Shown: positions 1 through 5,554 of the stretch, one piece after another
How positions within the stretch are numbered: the first letter of the stretch is position 1
How the letters are laid out: each line of letters starts with the position of its first letter
Assembly: GCA_005776735.1 (NCBI GenBank)
Contig: SXOM01000234.1
Location: 1 to 12,182 of the forward strand
From: Pseudomonadota bacterium
GTDB taxonomy: Bacteria; Myxococcota_A; UBA796; SXON01
Length of the DNA: 12,182 bases
Reading direction: 5' to 3'
Program-made: the position numbers and the translations under genes
Notes under the pieces: generated by a model
What the model saw: the letters and a program-made list of their open reading frames with translations, nothing else
Database searches by the model: none
What the model was told of the DNA's origin: nothing

Positions 1-717
1 CCGGTGGAGGAGCTGCGGGACGCCCAGCTCTACGCCGTGTGGGGCCGCCTGGACCCGGCAAAGAAGGACCCGCTCGCGCCCGCCCTCCGCGCCGAGCTCG
101 AGGTCGCCCTCGGCGCCGACACGCTCGGGGTCCTCGAGCGCACCGCCCCGAACCGGCGGGCGTTGGACGCGGTGCACCGGTCGGTGCGCGCCCGGAGCTC
201 GTGCAGCGGGTTCGGGATCGCCGTGCCGTCCTGGCGCGGGCTGAGCGCCGACACGCACGCCACGTTGGAGTCCATCGTCGGCAGCGGCAGGTGTGCGCGC
301 ATCACCGCCGACGAGCTGGCGCGGTTGGACAAGGCGTACGCCGCCCTCGCGGCGGAGCCTCGCCTGGAGGCGGCGCTCTCCGCGCTCCTCGGGCACCTCG
401 CGCGCTCGCTCGCCGTCGAGGCGGCGGGGATGCGCGCCGCATGCGACGATGGTTGTGGCTGGGCGGCGCGCGTGGCCCCCGGCGTCGCGGCCGCCCTGGC
501 CGACACCCCCACCCGCGCGGCGGCCGTGGCCCGCCTGTGCACCCGCGCCGAGGTGGACACGACGCTCGACAAGCTCTTCGACGGGTGGGGCGCGTGCAGC
601 GGGCGCGCCGTCGACCGCGCCGCCGCCGCGGCGTGGCCTAGCGCGTGGGGCGACCGGGCGGTGGCCGTGGACGGCACGATCCCCACCCTGCCGGTGCAGT
701 GGCCACGCGACCCCTGA
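1..717 (+). CDS. Unrecognised Cys-containing protein, 3' part (5' end outside window)
   Basis: The frame is open from the first base to a TGA at 715-717; a GTG at position 4 exists but has no ribosome binding site in view, so the N-terminus probably lies upstream. About 238 residues are visible. G/C at third codon positions is near saturation in this frame, which makes it the real one. I recognise no family. The visible part is mostly alpha-helical and Ala/Leu/Arg-rich, with six cysteines spread along it (in SSCSGFG, GRCARI, AACDDGCGW, RLCTR and WGACSG). This pattern would suit an exported, disulfide-bonded protein, but no signal peptide can be assessed. It converges on the VOC gene with only 8 bases between the two stop codons. 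Confidence 0.75.
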   Translation, partial: PVEELRDAQLYAVWGRLDPAKKDPLAPALRAELEVALGADTLGVLERTAPNRRALDAVHRSVRARSSCSGFGIAVPSWRGLSADTHATLESIVGSGRCARITADELARLDKAYAALAAEPRLEAALSALLGHLARSLAVEAAGMRAACDDGCGWAARVAPGVAAALADTPTRAAAVARLCTRAEVDTTLDKLFDGWGACSGRAVDRAAAAAWPSAWGDRAVAVDGTIPTLPVQWPRDP

Positions 718-720
718 GCC

Positions 721-733
721 CCCGCTCAGCGGG
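721..733. terminator. Short hairpin between convergent genes (weak terminator candidate)
   Basis: CCCGC-TCA-GCGGG forms a 5-bp stem with a 3-base loop exactly between the convergent genes; the loop contains the stop of the VOC gene (728-726). There is no T tract on either side, so intrinsic termination is uncertain. Confidence 0.25.
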
Positions 734-1142
734 ACTGCACCAGCTTCCAGGCGTTGCCCGACGGGTCACGGAAGTTCGCGTCGACGCTGCCGAAGCGCAC
801 GACCGGCTCCTGCGTGAACTCCACGCCCTTGGCCCGCATCGCCGCGTACGTCGCGGCCACGTCCGCGACCTCGAGCACCAGCGGGGGCATCGTGCCCTTG
901 GCCACCAGCGCCCGGAGCTGCTCGGCGCTGGCCGGGTCGATCACCGGGGGCGCCGGCGCGAAGAGCCCGAGCTGGAACGAGGGCTGGTCGGGGTGCTGCA
1001 CCGTGAGCCACCGGAACGGCCCGTTCTTGACGTCGGTGTGCACCACGAAGCCGATCTTCTCGGTGTAGAACGCCAATGCTTCGTCCTGGTCGAGGACGTA
1101 CAGGCCGACGACGGCGACACCTTGGCGGCGGGGAGTGGACAT
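726..1142 (-). CDS. VOC-superfamily (glyoxalase/bleomycin-resistance fold) protein
   Basis: A 138-residue single-chain vicinal oxygen chelate protein. The start motif (VAVVGLYVLDQDEALAFYTEKIGF), the central VLEVADVAATYAAMRAKGVEF helix and the terminal RDPSGNAWKL strand are characteristic of the two beta-alpha-beta-beta-beta modules of the family. The ATG at 1142 is preferred over an in-frame start at 1181, because it sits directly on the VOC core, has a GAGG-type ribosome binding site and follows the stop of the upstream gene by only 2 bases. It is the last gene of a unit headed by an AraC-type regulator. Members act as lyases, dioxygenases or small-molecule-binding resistance proteins; substrate and metal dependence cannot be told from this sequence. 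Confidence 0.9.
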   Translation of the reverse strand: MSTPRRQGVAVVGLYVLDQDEALAFYTEKIGFVVHTDVKNGPFRWLTVQHPDQPSFQLGLFAPAPPVIDPASAEQLRALVAKGTMPPLVLEVADVAATYAAMRAKGVEFTQEPVVRFGSVDANFRDPSGNAWKLVQSR

Positions 1143-1144
1143 GC

Positions 1145-1342
1145 TCAGGACCTCTGGACGTAGGGGGCGGCGAAGAGCCACAGGCCGGTGATCAGGAGCA
1201 CCAGCAGGGGAACCAGGGCGAAGAGGCCGATCCAGACCGGCGGTTCGGGGAACGCCCAGGCGGCGAGGTTGGCGACGAAGCCGAGGGTGAAGACGATCGA
1301 CACCCAGCGGTGGAAGACACGGAAGCGGTGGGTCCAGTTCAA
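1145..1342 (-). CDS. Small two-helix inner-membrane protein, TTG start
   Basis: A 65-residue protein with a basic N-terminus (NWTHRFRVFHRW), a first hydrophobic helix (about residues 14-30), a short loop with FPEPPVW, a second helix (about 36-58) and a short basic tail. It resembles the small uncharacterised membrane proteins, loosely PepSY-TM-like, that begin with RFRxxHRW; this is from memory of the pattern, not a search. The start codon is TTG, supported by an AGGAG five bases upstream. It ends 2 bases before the VOC start and begins 55 bases after the AraC-type gene, so the three are probably co-transcribed. A membrane partner for whatever the VOC protein handles is possible but unproven. 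Confidence 0.75.
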   Translation of the reverse strand: MNWTHRFRVFHRWVSIVFTLGFVANLAAWAFPEPPVWIGLFALVPLLVLLITGLWLFAAPYVQRS

Positions 1343-1347
1343 CGGAG

Positions 1348-1352
1348 CTCCT
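1348..1352 (-). promoter_or_regulatory. Ribosome binding site that fixes a TTG start
   Basis: On the minus strand AGGAG is followed by 5 bases (CTCCG) and the TTG at 1342-1340. No better-placed ATG or GTG exists in that frame ahead of the first membrane helix. Confidence 0.7.
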
Positions 1353-1397
1353 GAGGAAAGCGGGGGACCGACGCCCAGGACGGGCGACTCGAACCCC

Positions 1398-1877
1398 TCA
1401 GGTACCGTCGGTCTCCGCGCGCCGCTTCTCCGAAACTGCGATCCTCAGGTCGGGGCGCGCGGCGGCGTGCAGGAAACAGCCTGGAACCTCCTCGGGCGGC
1501 GGACCCGCGGCGCGCTCCTTCGCCCGCCGCTCGCCCGGCGACTCGCCGGTGACGTCCCGGAACGTGCGCCCGAACGTCCCGAGGCTGCGCCAGCCGGTGC
1601 GGAAGGCGATCTCCGTGGTGGACAGCTCGGTGTCGCGGAGCAGGGCCGCCGCGCGCTCGATGCGCAGGGTCAGGAGGTAGCGGTGCGGCGGGACGCCGAA
1701 CGCCGCCTTGAAACACCGCGCGAAGTGGGCCGCCGAGATGCCGCTCACCCGCGCCAGGCGCGCCACGGGCCAGTCCTCGTGGGAGGCGGCGTCCATGCGG
1801 TCCTTCGCGCGGAGGCAACGCCGCAGGACGGCCGGGTCCGGCGTGCGCACTGTCCGATGAGGGGGAACCTCGGTCAC
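1398..1877 (-). CDS. AraC-type transcriptional regulator (DNA-binding domain only)
   Basis: A 159-residue protein dominated by the AraC/XylS double helix-turn-helix. The first HTH lies around WPVARLARVSGISAAHFARCFKAAFGVPPHRYL and the second around LSTTEIAFRTGWRSLGTFGRTFRDVTGESPGERR; there is no sizeable sensor domain, only a short Pro/Glu/Arg-rich tail. I take the GTG at 1877. An ATG at 1964 with an AGAGG ahead of it is in frame, but the 29 extra codons include many A/T-ending or otherwise unusual triplets (CGA, AGA, ACT, CCT, ATT), unlike the body of the gene. Short AraC regulators next to VOC genes are a recurrent arrangement, so it probably controls the downstream membrane and VOC genes. 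Confidence 0.88.
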   Translation of the reverse strand: MTEVPPHRTVRTPDPAVLRRCLRAKDRMDAASHEDWPVARLARVSGISAAHFARCFKAAFGVPPHRYLLTLRIERAAALLRDTELSTTEIAFRTGWRSLGTFGRTFRDVTGESPGERRAKERAAGPPPEEVPGCFLHAAARPDLRIAVSEKRRAETDGT

Positions 1878-1976
1878 CCCACCCCGGTACTCCGGCGCGG
1901 CCCGGCGCTCAATCCAGGCCCACCTTCCCGTCGGCCCAGGAGTGGTTCTTCGTCGGGTGTGCATGGCAAGCCTCTG

Positions 1977-2049
1977 GGGTCCGCGCCGCGACCGACCTGG
2001 ACGCGGGCCGGGGCGGGTGCGCGGCCCGGCGCGGGGGCGACGCGCCCGG
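1977..2049 (+). repeat. Intergenic hairpin repeat, copy B
   Basis: This copy carries the block CGCCGCGACCG (from 1984) and, 35 bases on, GCGCGGCCC (from 2019). Between and around them GGGCCG (2005-2010) pairs with CGGCCC (2022-2027) across an 11-base loop. The same two blocks at nearly the same spacing recur in three other spacers of the window. This copy lies upstream of the AraC-type gene. Confidence 0.65.
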
Positions 2050-2051
2050 TT

Positions 2052-2096
2052 GTGACGTGAGGGCACGGTGTCGTGACGTCACCTGCCACGTGCAGG
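2052..2096. promoter_or_regulatory. Candidate operator: tandem GTGACGT sites and palindromes
   Basis: GTGACGT occurs at 2052-2058 and 2073-2079, start to start exactly 21 bases, i.e. two helical turns. The second is part of a perfect 10-base palindrome GTGACGTCAC (2073-2082), followed by CCTGC-CACGT-GCAGG (2082-2096), which contains a CACGTG core. The cluster lies 175-219 bases upstream of the AraC-type start at 1877. A regulator site is inferred only from symmetry and spacing. Confidence 0.35.
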
Positions 2097-2440
2097 ACCT
2101 CGGCGGGCGCGGGCCGGGTCCCGGACCTCCAGCACGCCCACCCCGCCCAGGGCCTCGACCAGACCGAACGACGTCTCGTCGCCGTACACGACCGCGGCGC
2201 CGACCGGCGCCCGGAGCGACCGCTGGGGCCCGACGAACCGCACCGCGTCGCCGGGGCGGACGGCGCGCGTCCATCCGGCGCCCGGACCGCCGCCGTGGTC
2301 CACGACCCGAAGCGAAGTGGCGCCGCGCGTCGGGTCCCAGCCGCACGGGGTGTAGGTGCGCGTGTCCAGCGAAGGCAGCACGAGCTGCACCTTGTCGCCC
2401 GGCGTCCCGCGTGAAGAAGTGTGAAGCGCGAGCCCGGCGC
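2079..2440 (-). pseudogene. Truncated siderophore-interacting (ferric-chelate reductase) relic
   Basis: From about 2402 down to 2110 the minus strand encodes a recognisable piece of a SIP/ViuB-type FAD-binding reductase: PGDKVQLVLP, then RTYTPCGWDP (the R-x-Y-T flavin-binding motif), a WTRAVRPGDAVRFVGP strand-turn and GDETSFGLVEAL at the entrance to the NAD(P)H domain. The first 20-30 residues of the flavin domain and the whole C-terminal NAD(P)H domain are missing. No start codon lies between the end of the DUF2200 gene and PGDK, and the final codons before the TGA at 2081-2079 drift to unusual usage (CGA GGT CCT GCA CGT). A full-length relative would be about 230-280 residues and reduce ferric siderophores in the cytoplasm; this copy should not function. 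Confidence 0.65.
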
Positions 2441-2794
2441 TCAGGCCCGCAGGACCTTCTCGACCTTCTTGCCCTTGGCGAGCTCGTCCACGAGCTTGTC
2501 CATCGCCCGGATCTTGCGCATCAGCGGGTCCTCGACCGCCTCCACGCGCACGCCGCACACCACCCCGGTGACGAGCGCGGCGCCGGGCGGCAAGTTGGCC
2601 GCGGCGAAGAGCTGCTCGAGCGAGCTTCCCGCGGCGACATGCCCCGCGAGCGCCGCCGCGTCCAGGCCGGTGAACCAGCGGAGCACCTCGTCGAGCTCCG
2701 CCTGAGTCCTCCCCTTCTTCGTCACCTTCGCCGCGTACAGGCCGTAGATGGACGAGAACGGGTAGGCGAAGACTCGCGCCAACGGATCGCTCAC
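2441..2794 (-). CDS. DUF2200 family protein
   Basis: A 117-residue protein, about the usual length for DUF2200. Recognisable landmarks are RVFAYPFSSIYGLYAAKVTKKGRT near the start, ELDEVLRWFTGLD, the central TGVVCGVRVEAVEDPLMRKIR and the terminal DKLVDELAKGKKVEKVLR. The family has no established biochemical role and is cytosolic. The GTG start at 2794 overlaps the TGA of the radical SAM gene as GTGA, so translation is probably coupled to it. A much longer frame runs back to 4336 without interruption, but only this last part has family similarity; the rest is antisense-phase shadow of the radical SAM gene. It ends just before the siderophore-reductase relic. Confidence 0.88.
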   Translation of the reverse strand: MSDPLARVFAYPFSSIYGLYAAKVTKKGRTQAELDEVLRWFTGLDAAALAGHVAAGSSLEQLFAAANLPPGAALVTGVVCGVRVEAVEDPLMRKIRAMDKLVDELAKGKKVEKVLRA

Positions 2795-4323
2795 GAGTGG
2801 TACCACTCGGGGGTGACCAACTGCTGGTAATGTTCGACCTTCAGCGGGTTCACACGCTGCTTTACAGCTTCGATCGCCATCAACGCGGAGACTTTCGCAA
2901 ACCAGATGTACATGTCGCGCTTGTAGGGCACCCGACTGAACAACCCGCGGGCGAGCCACTTGTTGTTCACGAACTCCTTGTTCATCTCGTACAGCGCCTG
3001 GCCGATCTCGTCCTTGGTCATGTACTTGCTGTCGAGGACGGGGCTGAGCCAATCGAAGTTGTCGAAGTCGTCCTCGGTGATCCACCCTTCGCGCAGCGCC
3101 TCGTCGAAGATCGGCGTGCCCGGCACCGGGGTGATCGGGTGGAACGCCGGGAAGTCGACGTCGAGCTCCTTGGCCATCTGCACCTGCTTGCGCAGCGACT
3201 CGTGGTTCTCTTCTTTCACCCCGACGATGAACGTGGCCTGCACGAACACGTGTGGGTACTTCCGCTTGAAGATGTCGAGCGCCTCGCGCGCCACCCCGCC
3301 CGTGTAGAAGCGCTTGTCCAAGCTCGACAAGCTGTCGTCCTCCGCGCGCTCCACCCCGATGAGGATGTGGGCGAGCCCGGCGCGCACCAACTTCTCCAAG
3401 ATGCCCTTCTTCTCGTCGCGCACGAGGCAGTCCGCACGCATGAACGCAAACCACTGCAGCTTCATGCCCGAGCGGATCACCCGCTCGGCGAACTCGTCGT
3501 TGAAGCGCGGGTCGATGTTCCAGCTCTCGTCCACCCACACGTAGCTGCGCTTGCCGTAGCGGTAGTAGAGCTCCTCGATCTCCTCCATCACCCGGTCCAC
3601 CGACTTCGACCGCCAGCGCGGCGAGAGCTGCACGTTGCCGTCGGTGTCGTACTTGCGGTCGGCCATGACCGTCCACCACGCGCAGAAGCTGCAGCTCGAC
3701 ACACAGCCACGACTGTGATGAATGGTGGTGCCACCCGGCGAGAAGAGGTAGCGGCTCTTCCCGTAGAGGTGCATCGGGAGCAGGTCGTACGCGGGCATCG
3801 GCAGGGTGTCGAGGTCGCGGATGAGCTTGCGCGTCTTGGTGCGCACCGCCTTCTCGCCGTCCCAATACATCAGGCCGTCGACCCGGTTCAGGTCGGCGTC
3901 GGCCTTGGCCCACTCCTGGCAGGCCTCGACGATGGTCTGTTCGCCCTCGCCGATGCAGATGGCGTCGATGTCGCTGCCCGCCTTGGCGTACCGGTGCGCG
4001 AGGTTGGTGAAGTGCCCGCCGCCGGCGATGGTCTTGGCGCGCGGCGCGACCTCCTTGCACAGCCGGAAGAAGCGCAGCGCCTCGCTGGCGTACAGCGCGT
4101 GGTTCTCCCCGCACGCGATCACGTCGGGATCGAGCTCCTTGATGCGGTCGGCCAGCGACCGCCACCCGATGTGCAGCGGCATGCAGTCGAGCACGTGTAC
4201 GTCGATGCCCGCGTCGCGAAGCGGCGCCGCCAGCGCCGGAAGCGCCTGTTGGAGCAGGAAGTTGTCGCCTTCGCTGGTGTACGGCCAGTACGTGCGGGGG
4301 GGCTGGACGAGGAGCACGCGCAT
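2791..4323 (-). CDS. B12-binding-type radical SAM enzyme
   Basis: A 510-residue protein. Residues 1-165 form a Rossmann-like cobalamin-binding-type domain (MRVLLVQPPR at the start, DAICIGEGEQTI around 120). The radical SAM domain follows, with the 4Fe-4S ligands in CVSSCSFC (C207, C211, C214: CxxxCxxC), VWVDESWNID, HILIGVERAEDD and ATFIVGVKEEN as barrel strands, and HPITPVPGTPIFDEA near the end. There is no SPASM cysteine cluster. Architecture matches the BchE/methyltransferase-like B12 radical SAM group, whose members do C-methylation, cyclisation and other radical chemistry; the substrate here is unknown. The ATG at 4323 is chosen because it opens the conserved domain; no Shine-Dalgarno precedes it, but TATGGT lies 8 bases upstream, hinting at a leaderless message. 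It overlaps DUF2200 and follows the methyltransferase by 166 bases. Confidence 0.9.
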   Translation of the reverse strand: MRVLLVQPPRTYWPYTSEGDNFLLQQALPALAAPLRDAGIDVHVLDCMPLHIGWRSLADRIKELDPDVIACGENHALYASEALRFFRLCKEVAPRAKTIAGGGHFTNLAHRYAKAGSDIDAICIGEGEQTIVEACQEWAKADADLNRVDGLMYWDGEKAVRTKTRKLIRDLDTLPMPAYDLLPMHLYGKSRYLFSPGGTTIHHSRGCVSSCSFCAWWTVMADRKYDTDGNVQLSPRWRSKSVDRVMEEIEELYYRYGKRSYVWVDESWNIDPRFNDEFAERVIRSGMKLQWFAFMRADCLVRDEKKGILEKLVRAGLAHILIGVERAEDDSLSSLDKRFYTGGVAREALDIFKRKYPHVFVQATFIVGVKEENHESLRKQVQMAKELDVDFPAFHPITPVPGTPIFDEALREGWITEDDFDNFDWLSPVLDSKYMTKDEIGQALYEMNKEFVNNKWLARGLFSRVPYKRDMYIWFAKVSALMAIEAVKQRVNPLKVEHYQQLVTPEWYHS

Positions 4324-4331
4324 CGGCCGCG

Positions 4332-4337
4332 ACCATA
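4332..4337 (-). promoter_or_regulatory. Candidate -10 element of the radical SAM gene (leaderless)
   Basis: On the minus strand TATGGT is followed by 8 bases and the ATG at 4323. No Shine-Dalgarno lies between. A clear -35 is not visible at 16-18 bases. Confidence 0.35.
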
Positions 4338-4386
4338 GCCGGAGGCGCTGCGGACGGCGCCGAGGAGTCGGGGATTTGGTATGCGG

Positions 4387-4458
4387 GGGGCCGCGCCGCG
4401 ACCGTCCGGAAGCGCGCCGGGCCAGCCGCGCGGCCCGGCGTCGGGGCGACGGGGGCCG
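4387..4458 (+). repeat. Intergenic hairpin repeat, copy A
   Basis: CGCCGCGACCG from 4394 and GCGCGGCCC from 4428 (34 bases apart) match the other copies. CCGGGCC (4417-4423) pairs perfectly with GGCCCGG (4432-4438) across an 8-base loop. It fills most of the spacer between the methyltransferase and radical SAM genes and could separate them transcriptionally. Confidence 0.65.
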
Positions 4459-4489
4459 CTCACCCGGGGCCGCGGCATGGTCGGCGCCC

Positions 4490-5269
4490 CTACCCCCGCC
4501 GCGCCACCGCGATCCACGCGCGGTTGAGCGGCCCGAAGACCGGATGGGCCTTCGCGCGCGCCTCCCAGGCGAACAGCGCGTCGAGGTCGACCTCGCCGGC
4601 CACCTGCTGCAACGGCCCGCTGTACACGTAGTGGCTCGGCTCGAACCGCTCGACGACCAGGCCGCCGAGCAGGGCGCGGAACGCCCGCTCCTCGAACGTA
4701 CGGACGAAGCGGTCGCCGGGCGCATGGAGCACCCCGTCGCCGAACACCGCGTCGAGGTGGCCCGCGGGCGCGTCGAGCGCCACCGCCCAGCCCCAGCGGG
4801 CCTCGACCGACACCAGCAGCACCCCGCCCGGCCGCAGGCGCTCCACCAGGGCCGCCAGCGCCAGGGCGGGGTCCTGGACGTAGCACAGGAGCTCCGCCGC
4901 GATCACCACGTCGTACGGGCCCGCCACCGGCATCGCCTCCACGGGCGCCTCCACGGTGGTGAGCCGGCCCGGACGCCCTGCCGCGTGCGACCAGGCGCAC
5001 CCGAGCGACCGTGGGTCGGGATCGACGAGGTCGACCTGGCACCCGCGGTCGAGACACCACATCGAGAAGCGGCCGATGCCGCCACCGGCGTCGAGCACGC
5101 GCGCGCCGGGCGACACGAACGGCTCCCACAGGCGCAGGTAGAGCTCGCGCTCCGCCAACTTGTGCCGATGCGCGGGGCTGTCGGGCCGGAGAAAGTCCAT
5201 CCACTCTGGCGCGTCACGCCACGCCGCAGCCGCGCCGGCCAGATTGGCCGCCGCGGGGGTGCTGCTCAT
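4490..5269 (-). CDS. Class I SAM-dependent methyltransferase
   Basis: A 259-residue Rossmann-fold methyltransferase. Motif I is VLDAGGGIGRFS (about residues 58-69), the acidic end of strand 2 is in VDLVDPDP, and post-motifs include YDVVIAAELLCYVQDP (motif II region) and LRPGGVLLVSVEARW (motif III). The N-terminal segment with EWMDFLRPDSPAHRHK and the C-terminal FEPSHYVYSGPLQQVAGEVDLDALFAWE are probably substrate-side elements and do not identify the acceptor. Start ATG at 5269 has AGGGG 7-11 bases upstream. It begins 25 bases after the stop of the repeat-peptide gene, on the same strand, so both are likely on one transcript. The peptide, or a small molecule made with the radical SAM enzyme, are candidate substrates; this is inference from position. 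Confidence 0.88.
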   Translation of the reverse strand: MSSTPAAANLAGAAAAWRDAPEWMDFLRPDSPAHRHKLAERELYLRLWEPFVSPGARVLDAGGGIGRFSMWCLDRGCQVDLVDPDPRSLGCAWSHAAGRPGRLTTVEAPVEAMPVAGPYDVVIAAELLCYVQDPALALAALVERLRPGGVLLVSVEARWGWAVALDAPAGHLDAVFGDGVLHAPGDRFVRTFEERAFRALLGGLVVERFEPSHYVYSGPLQQVAGEVDLDALFAWEARAKAHPVFGPLNRAWIAVARRG

Positions 5270-5294
5270 CCTGGGCCCCTGCCGAGGCGGAAGA

Positions 5295-5420
5295 TCAGGA
5301 CTTGGGGCCGGGCTTGGGGCGCGGCGACGGGCGCCAGCTCTTCGGGCCGGGCTTCGGGCGGGGAGAAGGACGCCAGCTCTTGGGGCCGGGCTTGGGACGG
5401 GGGGAGGGTCGCCAGTTCAT
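5295..5420 (-). CDS. 41-residue cationic peptide: three WRPSPRPKPGPKS repeats
   Basis: The peptide is Met-Asn followed by three identical 13-residue units WRPSPRPKPGPKS, then TGA. Units occupy 5414-5376, 5375-5337 and 5336-5298. Eight of the 13 codons differ among copies (Arg CGA/CGT/CGC, Pro CCC/CCT/CCG, Ser TCC/TCT/TCG and AGC/TCC) and all changes are synonymous, so the amino-acid sequence in this frame is being kept. Each unit carries two Arg, two Lys and no acidic residue (net about +12 overall), plus one Trp and five Pro. A TTGACA promoter and a GGAG ribosome binding site precede it. There is no signal peptide or separate leader. I know no family for it. It could be a modified-peptide precursor, a Pro/Arg-rich antimicrobial-like peptide, or a nucleic-acid-binding tail-like protein. 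The methyltransferase gene starts 25 bases downstream. Confidence 0.8.
   Translation of the reverse strand: MNWRPSPRPKPGPKSWRPSPRPKPGPKSWRPSPRPKPGPKS
5298..5414 (-). repeat. Three tandem 39-bp coding repeats
   Basis: Three in-frame 39-bp units encode the same 13 residues. Nucleotide divergence is confined to synonymous positions, so these are not recent slippage copies. Confidence 0.85.
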
Positions 5421-5425
5421 CGGTG

Positions 5426-5429
5426 CTCC
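5426..5429 (-). promoter_or_regulatory. Ribosome binding site of the repeat-peptide gene
   Basis: GGAG on the minus strand, 5 bases (CACCG) before the ATG at 5420. It selects this short frame against the longer open frames that run through the same DNA. Confidence 0.65.
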
Positions 5430-5451
5430 GAATGTGGTGCGGGAGGCGCGT

Positions 5452-5480
5452 ATCGTTCCCCGGTCGGTGCGGGGTGTCAA
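5452..5480 (-). promoter_or_regulatory. Sigma70-like promoter for the peptide-methyltransferase unit
   Basis: A perfect -35 TTGACA (5480-5475) is followed after exactly 17 bases by AACGAT (5457-5452), which keeps the key A and final T of a -10. Transcription would start near 5445, giving a leader of about 25 bases that includes the GGAG at 5429-5426. Confidence 0.55.
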
Positions 5481-5517
5481 GCGATTGCTGGAGGCAGGCC
5501 CGCGTGGAGGCGAACCG

Positions 5518-5548
5518 GTCACAGAACCCCACCCCCGAGCGTTAGCCT
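5518..5548 (+). promoter_or_regulatory. Candidate promoter of the metalloprotease gene (leaderless)
   Basis: TAGCCT at 5543-5548 ends 6 bases before the ATG at 5555, with a weak -35-like GTCACA at 5518-5523 (19-base spacer). There is no Shine-Dalgarno before the ATG, so the message may start at or next to the start codon. Confidence 0.35.
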
Positions 5549-5554
5549 CGCCCC

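Noticed and set aside
1878..1964. N-terminal extension of the AraC-type gene to the ATG at 1964
   Set aside because: It has a reasonable AGAGG, but 29 codons of atypical usage precede the domain. Kept only as an alternative start.
2441..4336. A 631-codon minus-strand frame spanning the radical SAM gene and DUF2200
   Set aside because: Only the last 117 codons match a family; the rest is an Arg/Ala-rich shadow of the radical SAM reading frame.
4364..4489. Riboswitch or cobalamin element ahead of the radical SAM gene
   Set aside because: No B12-box-like or other riboswitch core could be found; the structure present belongs to the dispersed repeat.
5295..5420. CRISPR-like array from the three tandem repeats
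   Set aside because: Repeats are directly adjacent with no spacers, in frame, and vary only at synonymous positions.
5266..5532. An 88-residue minus-strand frame reading through the 39-bp repeats (with QARPQELA-type repeats)
   Set aside because: In this frame the copies differ in amino acids (PSQARPQELA, PPEARPEELA, APQARPQVLI), whereas the other minus-strand frame is invariant; the ribosome binding site also favours the latter.
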